Below the pieces are notes generated by a model. The model was not told the origin of the DNA, did not search any database, and was given only the letters and a program-made list of their open reading frames with translations. A stretch of DNA of 64,000 nucleotides from the NCBI GenBank assembly GCA_964363305.1, contig CAYIHX010000010.1, positions 21,498-85,497 on the forward strand, written 5' to 3'. How positions within the stretch are numbered: position 1 is the stretch's first letter; each line of letters begins with the position of its first letter. Origin of the DNA: CAYIHX01 sp964363305. Lineage in GTDB: Bacteria; Bdellovibrionota; UBA1018. Shown here in pieces: positions 52,003 through 61,327 of the stretch. The translations under genes were made by a program, and so were the position numbers.

Positions 52003-52752
52003 ATGAAAATCTCTCATGCACTTCGGATCCTAGGATTGGCAGTGGGTATTCTCCAGGCGAGCGCGGTGTTTGCCGCAAAGCCGGAAGGAGGAATCGAAGT
52101 TGATGTCAATGGCGCGCGCTACATCAGCGGGACGGTTGAGCGAATCGCGGATGGGGATACCATCGCCGTTCGGGCCCGAGGCTTCGCCAAGCCGGTTAAG
52201 ATTCGAATGGTGGGGGAAGATACGGCCGAGCTTCATCTCATTGCCGGAGGAAAAAACCATAGCCAGGGTTGGTGGGCGGAGGTCGGATACCAGACGCTCT
52301 TGAGCATGATTCCGATCGGCTCGCAGGTTCGCGTGCGGGTCTATGGCGAGGATGTCTACGGTCGAACTCTCGGGCGAGTGTTCGATTCGAAGGGCAAGGA
52401 CATGAACCTCGAGATGGTTCGTCTCGGCTGGGGCGCGCTCTACGTCTATTGCAGTGGAGCGGGCTGCACTTCGACCTTTTTCGCGGATCAGGATGTCGAT
52501 CAGTACGTGAAGGCCTGCGAAGAGGCGGTCCGTGAAGCTCGTGGTATTTTCGATGCGAGAGATCCGCTGAAAGAAATGCCTTTCGAGTTCCGCATGAGAC
52601 TGCAAGGCCGAGTGCCCGAGAAATTTGTCGGCGACTACGATTCAAAGGTTCTCTTCCGGCCGCGAGATTATGTTCGGGTTCCGCTCTGTCACCGCGTATT
52701 TTTCGCGGAAACCGGGGCCGCCGAGCGCATGGGTTACCGGTCCGGGAAATAG
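52003..52752 (+). CDS. Secreted SNase-like thermonuclease
   Basis: The 249-residue protein has a signal peptide (to about residue 24) and the staphylococcal-nuclease fold: GTVERIADGDTIAVRARG, IRMVGEDTAE with candidate catalytic Arg68 and Glu76, and DVYGRTLGRVF with the second Arg (about 122). The C-terminal part is longer than the core. It cuts DNA or RNA outside the cytoplasm. The two genes upstream are the kinase and regulator; the one downstream is convergent. Confidence 0.86.
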   Translation: MKISHALRILGLAVGILQASAVFAAKPEGGIEVDVNGARYISGTVERIADGDTIAVRARGFAKPVKIRMVGEDTAELHLIAGGKNHSQGWWAEVGYQTLLSMIPIGSQVRVRVYGEDVYGRTLGRVFDSKGKDMNLEMVRLGWGALYVYCSGAGCTSTFFADQDVDQYVKACEEAVREARGIFDARDPLKEMPFEFRMRLQGRVPEKFVGDYDSKVLFRPRDYVRVPLCHRVFFAETGAAERMGYRSGK

Positions 52753-52757
52753 CGCTG

Positions 52758-53168
52758 CTACTCCGCGAAGTAAGAGTCTTTCCCCTGGGAAGTGACAAAG
52801 CGGCGCCAGATGTAATCTCGATCGTCGGGATCTGAGCTTCCGCTTTGTCCATCCAGGCAGATTTCAGCCATGCCCTGCGAGAGCCTTCGAAATTCCCTGA
52901 GGTGGCGCTGGCAGAGGTTTGGTTCCACGGCTCTTGAAAAAGAATAGGAGTGGAGCGGCCCGAGGGGGCTCTTCCGTGCTGTCATGTCTAAGTCTGTATA
53001 GAAGACTTGATCGTGATCATCATACCAAGGTGTCAGGCAGCGATAGGTCACTAATTCTTTCGGAAAACACAGTCGTGGCCACTCGTCCTCCGCTTGGGCA
53101 TTCAGCGCGTAGGTGGCAATGACCGAGAGGCTGAGCCAGAGGGAAAATCTCGCTGAGTGCAGAGTCAT
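52758..53168 (-). CDS. Small secreted Cys-containing protein
   Basis: The 136-residue protein has a signal peptide (LWLSLSVIATYALNAQA) and four cysteines in the mature part (LCFP, YRCLTPW, NLCQRHL, EICLDG), which could form two disulfides. No family is recognised. It lies between the nuclease and amidase genes. Confidence 0.6.
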   Translation of the reverse strand: MTLHSARFSLWLSLSVIATYALNAQAEDEWPRLCFPKELVTYRCLTPWYDDHDQVFYTDLDMTARKSPLGPLHSYSFSRAVEPNLCQRHLREFRRLSQGMAEICLDGQSGSSDPDDRDYIWRRFVTSQGKDSYFAE

Positions 53169-53227
53169 TTTCTTTCTCCAACAGCTGAAAACATCGGGTC
53201 CTATCGTATCGATTTTCCAGCCTTACT

Positions 53228-54619
53228 TCAATGGTAGCCGCGGCCCGCGGCAAAGTACTTCCGGATACCGTCAGCGATCGCCGAGCTGAGTTCGCGCAAC
53301 CGGTGCGAGGTAGGATAGGGTCGACCTTCGATCAGGGTCGACCCGCCGTCCGGAGTGGAGAGCGCTTCGAACTCGGTGCGGCCGTTATAGAACATTCCCT
53401 CGACGAAGCTGATCGGCGCGCCGATGAAGCGTCGAGTGAGGTTTAAGTTTCTCGCGAATACGCCTGGCTCAATGGCAAAGCCTCCCGGTGAGTGTCGTTC
53501 TTGCAACGGAATGTCGAGACGCTTGCTGATGGATTGCACGATGAGGCGAGAAATTTCGAGAGAGGCTTCCCAGTCTGAAGTATTGGTGAGGTGCCAGATC
53601 GCCTGGGCACGGACTGCGCTTGAACCCCACTCGTTTTCGAGAAAGCCACCGGGAACATAGGTCTTGGTTTGGTTCCGAACGAGGGGGTTGACCCCGTGGG
53701 GGGCCTCATCCGTCACCGCTACGTCGAGATGAAGCACGACGACGAGATCAACCGGCGCGCGTTGCAGCTTTTCGAGGCGTGCTTCGAGATCGTAGCCTCT
53801 GAAAAAATAGCGATAGCGCATCCCCTCGCCCGAAAGTAGGCCGCGTTGTTCACTGGTTTCGAATGCCGAGTACAACGTGTCGTCGTCGCCCGCTTTGAGG
53901 AGGCAGCGAAACCAGGGTTCATATTGGCTGTCGCGAAAGAGTCGGTCGGCGGAGGGCCCCAGATCGAAGGTCTGAAAGTCGACCGAGCTGACGGGCCCGA
54001 GTTTCTCGCGGGTGAGTTCGACCTGGGCCCCTTCCCGTGAAAGCTCGTCACGGATCAGCATCGCCATCTGGGTGGCCAGGACCGCCTCACTTAGGACGCG
54101 CCCGTCGGTATCGCGGATGAATTTGCCGGTTCGCGATTCCCAGGCGCCTCCGCCGCTATGCCCGGGGTCGAGGATGATTTTTTTTCCGGCGAGGCCGTGG
54201 GTGTGGTGGCGGGCTTCCTCTGACTCTTTCGCCCAGCGAAAGTCAGGGCGCGCGCGCGAGTCGCGATCGAGGAAAAATTGCAGAACGGTTTGATCGGCCG
54301 AAAAAAAACGAGCCAGCTGATTCAAAGGGTCAAACGCGCGCCTGCGAATGGGATGAGCGGGCCAGGCGTGCCCGCGTCCTTGAGTGCGCTCCAGTACCTG
54401 CGCCAGCTCCGCTTCTTCATCGGGAAGGGAGAAGTGCGCGAAGATTTTTCGAGTCCGGAGGAATTCCTCCTGCGGGCTCAGGTCGGCCGTGTAAGGACAG
54501 GGATCTGAGCGCTCGATGATCGGGTCAAAAGGGGTGCCGTCATCGGTGGCCCGTCCTGGAAGGGGGAGACAGAGAATTGTCGCCGGAAGAAGGAAAAAGA
54601 AGAGCGTGATTCGAGGCAT
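53228..54619 (-). CDS. N-acetylmuramoyl-L-alanine amidase (Amidase_3)
   Basis: The 463-residue protein has a signal peptide and an Amidase_3 domain with KKIILDPGHSGGGAWESRTGK, AVLATQMAMLIRDELSREGAQVELTRE, and DLVVVLHLDVAVTDEAPHGVNP. The zinc ligands should be the His of DPGHSG, a Glu nearby and the His of VVLHLD. It cleaves the amide bond in peptidoglycan. The insertion between the second and third motifs is longer than usual (about 90 residues). Possible role in daughter cell separation or in attack on other cells. Confidence 0.85.
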   Translation of the reverse strand: MPRITLFFFLLPATILCLPLPGRATDDGTPFDPIIERSDPCPYTADLSPQEEFLRTRKIFAHFSLPDEEAELAQVLERTQGRGHAWPAHPIRRRAFDPLNQLARFFSADQTVLQFFLDRDSRARPDFRWAKESEEARHHTHGLAGKKIILDPGHSGGGAWESRTGKFIRDTDGRVLSEAVLATQMAMLIRDELSREGAQVELTREKLGPVSSVDFQTFDLGPSADRLFRDSQYEPWFRCLLKAGDDDTLYSAFETSEQRGLLSGEGMRYRYFFRGYDLEARLEKLQRAPVDLVVVLHLDVAVTDEAPHGVNPLVRNQTKTYVPGGFLENEWGSSAVRAQAIWHLTNTSDWEASLEISRLIVQSISKRLDIPLQERHSPGGFAIEPGVFARNLNLTRRFIGAPISFVEGMFYNGRTEFEALSTPDGGSTLIEGRPYPTSHRLRELSSAIADGIRKYFAAGRGYH

Positions 54620-54696
54620 CTTGTCTCAGAGCGTAAGCCATTCAGACGGCGCAAGAAAGGGGTCGTCGAAAGGGCTCGGGCGGTTTATCCTCAGTC

Positions 54697-55884
54697 ATGC
54701 TCAATTGGGTCGTTTTGATCGCTTTATGTTTTGTTTGGAGTCCGCGGACGCAAGCGGCCGACGTCGCGGCGCAGGTGAACTGGTCGTTGGCGATGCGGAA
54801 GATGCAGGCCGTGGTGAAGGATATTTTGGTTGAGGTCGCGACTGATCCGGCCGGAAACGACGTAAAAAACAGAAAAACGCTCAAAAAAAACTCGAAAAAA
54901 TTCGCGGAGCTCGCCCATTCGCTCAAGAGCACGGAGGTGAAGCCTTCGGATGCCGATCCTAGCCTGCTTTTGATCGCGGGCCTTCTGGACCAAGAGGCGT
55001 CCAACGCTTATAATCAGCTGAAGGCGGGTAACCAGATCTATGGTCGGGGAGTTTTGCGCAATATCACCGGTTATTGCGTGGCTTGCCATACCCGCAGCGG
55101 AGTGGGGATTTCGTTCACGGCCGGGCCGGAAGACTCAGTCATCAAGAAACTGAAGCCGTTTGAGCAGGCCAATTTTTTCGTGGCATCTCGGCAGTTCGAT
55201 GCCGCGCTGGATCGGTATGAAAGGGTGCTAGGGGATTCCGAGGCGGCGAGCCGGAGGCGAATGCAGTGGGAAAGCTCCGTGAGGTCCGCGCTCGCGATTG
55301 CCATTCGTGTAAAAGGCGATTCGAATCGAGCGATGTCGATCATCGATCGTGCGTTAGCGGTGCCGGCCGTGCCTTCCTATTTTCGTGATCAAGCGCAGAA
55401 GTGGAAAAAATCCGTCGAAGCCTGGAAAGCAGAGCCCGCGCGAAAACTCACTTCGGAGGACGGTCGACTGGCCGAGGCCAAGCGTCTTTACGCAAAAGCG
55501 CGGGAGGAGCAGGAGTATCCGGCCGACCGTTCCGCTGACGTCACCTATCTTCGGGCCTCTGCTTCACTTCATGAGTATTTGTCCTTTCATCCCCAGGGGT
55601 CCGGGGCGGATGAAGCCCTGTATTTGCTCGGAGCGATCTACGACGTTCTTCAAGACGCGGATCTCTGGGAGCTGCCGGAGATCTACTTTCAAGCTTGTAT
55701 CCATCGTACGCCTCATAGCGTCTTGGCGCGTGCGTGCTACCGACGCTATGAAGAGAGCGTTTATAATGGATACTCGGGGAGCGCGGGCACGAACTTGCCT
55801 GATGACGTCGTGGTTCGGTTGAAGGAACTTGAGCAATTGGCCAGCCCTTCGAGTAATTCGAGTAAAAAGCCTGGCTTGCAGTGA
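54697..55884 (+). CDS. Periplasmic CxxCH protein with TPR-like repeats
   Basis: The 395-residue protein has a signal peptide (LIALCFVWSPRTQAA). Around residue 127 lies GYCVACHTRSGVG, a CxxCH haem-c attachment site. The rest is helical with TPR-like repeats (FFVASRQFDAALDRYERVLGDSEAASRRRMQWE, ADEALYLLGAIYDVLQDADLWELPEIYFQACI). No distal Met is obvious. It overlaps the next beta-barrel gene at GTGA, so they are coupled. Function is unknown; an electron-carrier or scaffold role is possible. Confidence 0.7.
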   Translation: MLNWVVLIALCFVWSPRTQAADVAAQVNWSLAMRKMQAVVKDILVEVATDPAGNDVKNRKTLKKNSKKFAELAHSLKSTEVKPSDADPSLLLIAGLLDQEASNAYNQLKAGNQIYGRGVLRNITGYCVACHTRSGVGISFTAGPEDSVIKKLKPFEQANFFVASRQFDAALDRYERVLGDSEAASRRRMQWESSVRSALAIAIRVKGDSNRAMSIIDRALAVPAVPSYFRDQAQKWKKSVEAWKAEPARKLTSEDGRLAEAKRLYAKAREEQEYPADRSADVTYLRASASLHEYLSFHPQGSGADEALYLLGAIYDVLQDADLWELPEIYFQACIHRTPHSVLARACYRRYEESVYNGYSGSAGTNLPDDVVVRLKELEQLASPSSNSSKKPGLQ

Positions 55885-56495
55885 TTCTGAAAAGGGCAGC
55901 CTTCCTCGCGATGTTGGTTCTTGGTCTGTCGAGTCAGTCTCGTGAGGTTCTTGCGGGTTTTCGTGTTTCGGCATTTGGTTACCCCGTGGTGAGTTGGCTT
56001 CAGGTCAGCACGGATCCTACCGTGGGCGCGCCCCGTTTGGGCTGGGGCGTGGGTGCTTCGATGGAATGGGGTCTTGCAAAATGGCTTGGCGTTGAGCTGA
56101 CCGGGCTCTACGCCAAGCGGGTGGTGGGAGGGCCGTTGAATTCGGAAAGCGAGTTCTCTTACGCTCAGGTTCCCTTGCAGTTTCGGGTGTGGTCGAATCA
56201 GTGGTTGTCTTTCGCTCTAGGTGGCTACGTCGGCTTTGCGCTCGGGGGGGTGGTCAATCGCTCGGGGCAAACTTCTTCGGGGCTGACGTATTCGAGTCTG
56301 GGCTATTCACGTTGGGACTGGGGGGGCGTGGCCAGTGCCGGAATTCAGTATCCCCTCATTCATCATTGGTACTTGTTCATAGATAGTCGCTTCATGTACG
56401 GGATGCAAAATATCGAGCTGGTTCCCCTCGGTACGAGCGTGAGCCACTGGCTTGAGCTGTCGGTGATCGGTGGCCTTCGGCTGGGAACGTTTTAG
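55881..56495 (+). CDS. Outer-membrane beta-barrel protein A
   Basis: The 204-residue protein starts with GTG overlapping the upstream stop. It has a signal peptide and then alternating hydrophobic/aromatic strands (WGLAKWLGVELTGLYAK, FRVWSNQWLSFALGGYVGFALGG, WLELSVIGGLRLGTF) ending in aromatic Phe, as in small OM barrels of the OmpW/PorT type. It is followed 13 bases later by a similar gene. Confidence 0.75.
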   Translation: MILKRAAFLAMLVLGLSSQSREVLAGFRVSAFGYPVVSWLQVSTDPTVGAPRLGWGVGASMEWGLAKWLGVELTGLYAKRVVGGPLNSESEFSYAQVPLQFRVWSNQWLSFALGGYVGFALGGVVNRSGQTSSGLTYSSLGYSRWDWGGVASAGIQYPLIHHWYLFIDSRFMYGMQNIELVPLGTSVSHWLELSVIGGLRLGTF

Positions 56496-56507
56496 GAGTT
56501 TGGGCGC

Positions 56508-57200
56508 GTGATGAGAAGGTTTCTGCGGAACCGGTACTTTAGTTTTTTTCTAGTGATTCTCCTGTGTTCGTCGACTTCTTCGTGGGCGCTCGAGACGCCC
56601 ATGCGCTCCTCCGAGTCGCTTTCGGATTTAAATGGGCAGGCGAAGCCTATCGGGGGGCCGGTCCGTTTTGCCCTTCAGTTTGTTGGAAACTACGCGCGGA
56701 CGGTTTCTTTGGCGGAGCTGGATGGCAAGACGGTTAGGGTAGCGGGAGGGCCACAGCCGGGTTTTGGGCTGGGACTCGGAATTGAGTTTCGCTTCTCGGG
56801 TCTTTTCTCGATTGAAAGCGGCGGAATTTGGGAGCGGCGCGAACAGAATCTCGCTGGCCTGGTGGTTCGGGCGCAGTACTTTCAGATCCCGCTGATGGCC
56901 CGTCTTCATCCGTTGTCCTGGTTTAGTTTCGGAGCCGGCGGGTACTATGGCTATCGCGTGACCGAGCCGTTGCGAGTGGGCGATTTTACGCTGGTCAGCG
57001 CGGACGAGCCCGGTTTGGTTCGTTCTCGGCATGATTTGGGCCTCGTCGTTTCGGTGCGTACCGATGCGGCTCTCGGTGCGCGTTGGGGGCTTTTTGTCGA
57101 GGGTCGGGCGACTCTGGGTTTGATGTCGGTCGACCCCCTCCCAGGCGTGCGTGAAAACTGGGAGTCTGCGCAGTTGCTTCTGGGAATCGCTTGGCAGTAA
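56508..57200 (+). CDS. Outer-membrane beta-barrel protein B
   Basis: The 230-residue protein has a signal peptide (YFSFFLVILLCSSTSSWA) and a barrel pattern (FGLGLGIEFRFSGLFSIESGGIWERR, QIPLMARLHPLSWFSFGAGGYYGYR, LGLVVSVRTDAALGARWGLFVEGRATLG). The aromatic/glycine pattern and length are like those of the preceding barrel gene, so a duplicated pair is likely. The C-terminal residues LLLGIAWQ fit a last strand. Confidence 0.75.
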   Translation: MMRRFLRNRYFSFFLVILLCSSTSSWALETPMRSSESLSDLNGQAKPIGGPVRFALQFVGNYARTVSLAELDGKTVRVAGGPQPGFGLGLGIEFRFSGLFSIESGGIWERREQNLAGLVVRAQYFQIPLMARLHPLSWFSFGAGGYYGYRVTEPLRVGDFTLVSADEPGLVRSRHDLGLVVSVRTDAALGARWGLFVEGRATLGLMSVDPLPGVRENWESAQLLLGIAWQ

Positions 57201-57222
57201 TGAAGAAGCAAGAGGGCCGCAA

Positions 57223-57960
57223 ATGATCACAGTTATTCCGCAGGGTTCCGAACTCAGGGGCGCGATTAAGATTTATTCCGACGGAGCGGACCGCGCGTCG
57301 ATGCTCGAGATGAATGACAGCCCGGTCGTGCAGGGGCTCACGACGAACCCGAGCCTCATGAAAAAGGCGGGGATCTCGGACTATCGGGCTTTCTCGAAAG
57401 ACATTCTCAAGGTCATTACGAAGAAGCCCATCTCGTTTGAGGTGTTTGCCGATGATTTTGCGGAGATGGAGCGTCAGGCCCTCGAAATTACGACCTGGGG
57501 CCCGAATGTCTACACGAAGATCCCGGTAATGAACTCGCTCGGCGAGTCGACGATGTCCTTGATCCGCAAACTCACCCAAAAAGGCGTGAAGCTCAATGTG
57601 ACCGCGATTCTCACCCTCGAGCAGGTCGTTGCCGTGACTCAGGCGTTGAAGGGCGGAGCTGCGTCGGTCGTTTCAGTGTTTGCCGGTCGTGTCGCGGATA
57701 CCGGGCGGGATCCGATGCCGTTGATGCGGCAGGCGTCCGCGCTTTGTCGGGCGAACGGGCCTGAATGCGATCTTCTTTGGGCGAGTACTCGTGAGCCCTT
57801 CAATATCGTTCAGGCGGAGCAGTCGGGTTGCGCGATCGTCACAGTTCCGTTTGATATTTTGAAGAAGCTCTCGATGTTCGGGAAGGACCCGCATCAGGTG
57901 AGTCTCGAAACGGTGAAGGCGTTTAAAGCGGACAGCGAGGCGGCCGGCTTCTCCCTTTGA
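57223..57960 (+). CDS. Transaldolase-family aldolase (TalC/FSA-like)
   Basis: I start at ATG 57223, after AGAGGG; the frame is open from 57151. It has IYSDGADRASM, VQGLTTNPSLMKKAG, NVYTKIPVMNSLGESTM with the Schiff-base Lys, LNVTAILTLEQV, and SVFAGRVADTGRDP, as in short transaldolases. It acts on sugar phosphates in the pentose-phosphate or fructose-6-phosphate aldolase reaction. Confidence 0.9.
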   Translation: MITVIPQGSELRGAIKIYSDGADRASMLEMNDSPVVQGLTTNPSLMKKAGISDYRAFSKDILKVITKKPISFEVFADDFAEMERQALEITTWGPNVYTKIPVMNSLGESTMSLIRKLTQKGVKLNVTAILTLEQVVAVTQALKGGAASVVSVFAGRVADTGRDPMPLMRQASALCRANGPECDLLWASTREPFNIVQAEQSGCAIVTVPFDILKKLSMFGKDPHQVSLETVKAFKADSEAAGFSL

Positions 57961-57966
57961 GTTGGG

Positions 57967-58434
57967 TTACTTGAGCCCGAGCTCTTCGTACATGACCATC
58001 CAGTGGAAGTGGGGATTGGCGATTCGAGAAACCGAAGCTGGAAGGGCCGCGCGCGCGGAAGCGGAGAGTTCATTCCCGTTTACATCGGTGGCGACGCACT
58101 CTTCGATGAGGAAGTACCCATCGTCGACCCAGTCCCTCGCATCGCAGGTGACCGTATAGAGGGCTTGATCTCGCCGTGAATTGAGCACAGCGAACTCGAA
58201 TTCGTAGACGTCGAACTTTTTTCCGAGGGCGAGCTGTTCGATCAGTCTCGAGGGCCAGTATTGGTACCAGGTGTGTCTAAAATGGAGGGTGCGGGCAGGA
58301 AGTTGGATTGTGCCGGATGCCTCGCCGTCGAGTTCTGCGATGGCGACTCGAAGGATGCTACCACGGGCGGGTAGATCCGCGTGAGCCAACGGAAGGCAGA
58401 GGAAGAAGGCGAGCGGAGCGAGTTTGAATGTCAC
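57967..58434 (-). CDS. Secreted protein of unknown function
   Basis: The 155-residue protein has a signal peptide (LAPLAFFLCLPLAHA) and a beta-rich body with two cysteines (VTCDAR, EECVATD). No family is recognised. It is convergent with the transaldolase gene. Confidence 0.6.
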   Translation of the reverse strand: MTFKLAPLAFFLCLPLAHADLPARGSILRVAIAELDGEASGTIQLPARTLHFRHTWYQYWPSRLIEQLALGKKFDVYEFEFAVLNSRRDQALYTVTCDARDWVDDGYFLIEECVATDVNGNELSASARAALPASVSRIANPHFHWMVMYEELGLK

Positions 58435-58506
58435 GACGGCCTCGTTTCTAGAGCCGCGTAGCGTAAATGGCTCATGGTGTCAAACGGTGGGGCGGCTCTT
58501 TACTCT

Positions 58507-58584
58507 GGGAACCCTCCAAAAGTAGGGTTCTCGCTCGATTTGAAGTTCCCACTTGGTCAGGAACCCTACTTTTGGAGGGTTCCC
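58507..58584. repeat. REP/REPIN-like double hairpin
   Basis: Two 24-base arms (58507-58530 and 58561-58584) are perfect inverted copies separated by 30 bases. Each arm also folds on itself through GAACCCT-n8-AGGGTTC. This twin-hairpin design is that of REPIN/BIME elements. No second copy is in the window. The same 327-base gap (58435-58761) has no supported gene. Confidence 0.7.
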
Positions 58585-58698
58585 GATCAAGCGGGCGAGC
58601 GCGTCGCTCATCCCGTCGTCGTGCACGTTGGCTACGCGTCGTAGGTCTGGGCGTATTGCATATCGGTAATCGGAATGGCCCCGGCTAGGCATCTAAAC

Positions 58699-58726
58699 TT
58701 GACTATTTTTGTCAGGATGTGATAGC
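58699..58726 (+). promoter_or_regulatory. Possible promoter of lipoprotein gene
   Basis: TTGACT (58699-58704), 16-base spacer, GATAGC (58721-58726) preceded by TG; 35 bases before the ATG. The -10 is a weak match. Confidence 0.35.
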
Positions 58727-58761
58727 GTGCGGCAGGCCCACTCGGGCCCGGGAGTTTTGAG

Positions 58762-59499
58762 ATGTCGATCTATATGAAAACAAAAGGGTTTTTAGCACGG
58801 AGCAGCCTAGTGACAGGTCTGCTCGCGGTGTTGAGCGCCTGCGGCGGCACCCCGAGCGTCGCGCCCCCGGTTCCGCCCCACGAACAGATCGATATTCATG
58901 GAAACCCGAACGGGATTCCGCTTTGTCCACAGAGCGTTGCTGCGAGCTTGGTCCCGGTGACTTCTCAGTCGATTCCCCTGGTCGAAGAAGATCTGCGGCC
59001 GGGTGTGCTTCAGCGGGTTTCCACCACGATGGCCGTCTCGTCCGATGATGGGCAGTCGAGCGTCGTGGTCTCGGAAGATCCGCGATCCGGCGTACTGACT
59101 CCGACCTGTATGCGCAATGGGGGCGAGATGAGAATTTTTTCTGAGGTGTTAGCCCCGTCGATGCTGGGAATTACTTTTTCAGGTTCGATGGAAGCGGTAT
59201 TTCGTCGGCACGACCTTGAGTACGTGGGCCGCGGCAATTATCGGGTGGTTTTCTACGGTCTCGATGCGAGCGCGCCACGAAGCCGCATATCGGTCCAGGA
59301 TCCCGAGTTTGTGTTTTTTCGCACACCGGATGGGCTCATTGAGATGATGCACGAACACTCGGTGCCCGGAGGACAGGTTGTGTTCAAATCCGTGTTTCGT
59401 TTTGAACCGTCAGTGGAGATCGCAGTGCAGGCGCCGCGCCGAAGAGCGTCACGCCGGCACCCATATGGAGTTCAATGGTCAAGCAGGGAGAGGCAGTAA
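58762..59499 (+). CDS. Lipoprotein of unknown function
   Basis: The 245-residue protein has a lipobox (LAVLSAC; Cys about residue 28) and a Pro-rich start of the mature part. The body is beta-rich (SGSMEAVFRRHDLEYVGRGNYRVVFYG) and ends with a basic tail. No family is recognised. Next gene starts 2 bases after the stop. Confidence 0.65.
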   Translation: MSIYMKTKGFLARSSLVTGLLAVLSACGGTPSVAPPVPPHEQIDIHGNPNGIPLCPQSVAASLVPVTSQSIPLVEEDLRPGVLQRVSTTMAVSSDDGQSSVVVSEDPRSGVLTPTCMRNGGEMRIFSEVLAPSMLGITFSGSMEAVFRRHDLEYVGRGNYRVVFYGLDASAPRSRISVQDPEFVFFRTPDGLIEMMHEHSVPGGQVVFKSVFRFEPSVEIAVQAPRRRASRRHPYGVQWSSRERQ

Positions 59500-59501
59500 T
59501 C

Positions 59502-61310
59502 ATGGCTCATCAATCTTCTAAAAACAGCAAGCTTTCCTCGGATTCAGGATGGAAGCGATTCGGACGCAGGCTCTTGAAAACCTTTTTGTCATTCATCGCG
59601 ATTCTGGGTGGGTTGATTACATCCCTGCTCATTCAAGCGGTTTTCTCGGGGATCGCCCGCGCCGATGTTCCCGACTTCAGCTATCGGCTCAGTGATGAAG
59701 ATCAGGTCGCCCTGCGGCAACAGCTCGACGCTTGCGGCAACCGGGAAGGCTGCTTCATGGAGATCATCGGTGCCTCCGCAACCCTCATGAAATCTCAGTT
59801 CGAGGCCGGTTTGCGGGAGATGCATCCCTTGGTTCGTCGCGTGACGACCCAGGGCTGTCAACGTCGCGGTCAGCTCGGCTGGATCCTGATGACTCAGTGT
59901 GGGCGCGATGCGCTCCACGCCATGCAGGAGGATGTTCGTCTGGTGCAGCTGGCTCGTACCCGAGACAATCCGCCCACGGCGGAATCGATCTATTCGGACC
60001 TCGAGCGCCGAAATCATTTCTCCGCCGCGATTCTCCATCAGGTTTGCCAGGGTCAAGTGACGCCCGACTGTTTCGACGGAAATTTAGCCGTACTCCGAGG
60101 GCAGCTGCTTCGGGCGCATGATGCGATGTCGGAATCCTTTGTTCAGGCGGCGACGCTTTCCTCTGCCGTTTACTTCTGCTCGCAGCGCACGGGTTTTGGA
60201 CGTTGTAGCGCGCAACGCAGTTGGAATGAATCGATTCGGATCTCAAATCCCAACGCGATTCCCTACGGTCCATTGAAGGTCTTGCCGGGTCTCACGGCGC
60301 GATCGATCGATTGGACTCTGCCGACGGACTTCGTCGCACCAGAAGCGGCCGAGACCTCAAGCGGGTCGGCCGGAGCGGGTCGAGGTACGCGTGGCAGAGG
60401 TCGCGGTGCTCACGGCGTTCGGGGTGCGCCAGGACGAGTGGGCAACCGAGGAGGATCCGGAGCGGGCTCGGCAGAAGGATCGGCTGGGGCGCCTGTGGTC
60501 GCGTTGCCGCCGACAGTCGCCCCACAGCCACCGACGGAGCTTATGCCGTTACTTCCCCCTCCTTCGCCGCCGACTGCGGAAGCTGTTCCGCCCATGGTGC
60601 CTCCTTCAGTGCCGAATTCAGTGTCGAACGTCCCGGCAGGCACGCCTCCCCAGGAGGGTGCGCCCGCGCCGGAGGGCGTGACTCCGGTACCGGTGCCGTC
60701 TCGTGATCGATATGCCGACGAGCGCGAGCGAATGTCTGGTATTCAGGCTGCGTTCGACTCGGGAAATCCTTCGGCGGAGGGATGCTCCGCGGAGCGAATG
60801 GCGACCTACGAAGAAGTGATCGCGACCGCGACGCGTACTCGGCGTTTGGTTTTGGCGATGCCTGATCCGGCCGTGGTCGTCGCCGAGGTTTCTCGGTACT
60901 CCTGCGAAGTACAGAGCCGTTTTGCGTCCAATGTCGCGGCTCGTTTTCTTTCGGAGCAACTGCTCGGCTTTGCCAATACTTATGTGAATACGAATGAGGG
61001 GGCAGCGGAAGTTTTAAAATGGGTCGAGGAATTCGATCTCGCCCTGGGTCGACTCGAGTCAGAGCCCTTAGTGGCCGGTCACGCCGAGCTGGTGGTTTTT
61101 CATGAGTTTGTTTCTCGGCAGCGAGCTTCAGCGGCCAGCAGCGATTTTTCGAATTTGCCCGAAGCGGCTGCAAATTTTTCCGACGTGCTTTATCGGAATT
61201 CTTCGATGACTCATACCTATCAGGCTTTTTGTCCATGGAAGCGCGCACTTGAGCTCGACACGCCGGGTAGCACGGAACACTTCCCGAAAAGCCTGCTCAA
61301 TTGTCGCTGA
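59502..61310 (+). CDS. Membrane-anchored Gly/Pro-rich protein
   Basis: I start at ATG 59502, after GGGAGAGG. A transmembrane/signal anchor (TFLSFIAILGGLITSLLIQAVFSG) leads to a helical Cys-containing domain (about 55-255), a Gly/Arg-rich stretch (about 285-325) and a Pro/Val linker (about 330-410), then a second helical domain. It is probably exported, with the linker spanning the envelope. Six or more cysteines suggest disulfides. Unknown function. It follows the lipoprotein gene in an operon. Confidence 0.65.
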   Translation: MAHQSSKNSKLSSDSGWKRFGRRLLKTFLSFIAILGGLITSLLIQAVFSGIARADVPDFSYRLSDEDQVALRQQLDACGNREGCFMEIIGASATLMKSQFEAGLREMHPLVRRVTTQGCQRRGQLGWILMTQCGRDALHAMQEDVRLVQLARTRDNPPTAESIYSDLERRNHFSAAILHQVCQGQVTPDCFDGNLAVLRGQLLRAHDAMSESFVQAATLSSAVYFCSQRTGFGRCSAQRSWNESIRISNPNAIPYGPLKVLPGLTARSIDWTLPTDFVAPEAAETSSGSAGAGRGTRGRGRGAHGVRGAPGRVGNRGGSGAGSAEGSAGAPVVALPPTVAPQPPTELMPLLPPPSPPTAEAVPPMVPPSVPNSVSNVPAGTPPQEGAPAPEGVTPVPVPSRDRYADERERMSGIQAAFDSGNPSAEGCSAERMATYEEVIATATRTRRLVLAMPDPAVVVAEVSRYSCEVQSRFASNVAARFLSEQLLGFANTYVNTNEGAAEVLKWVEEFDLALGRLESEPLVAGHAELVVFHEFVSRQRASAASSDFSNLPEAAANFSDVLYRNSSMTHTYQAFCPWKRALELDTPGSTEHFPKSLLNCR

Positions 61311-61327
61311 GGGGTCAGGCTCCAAAT

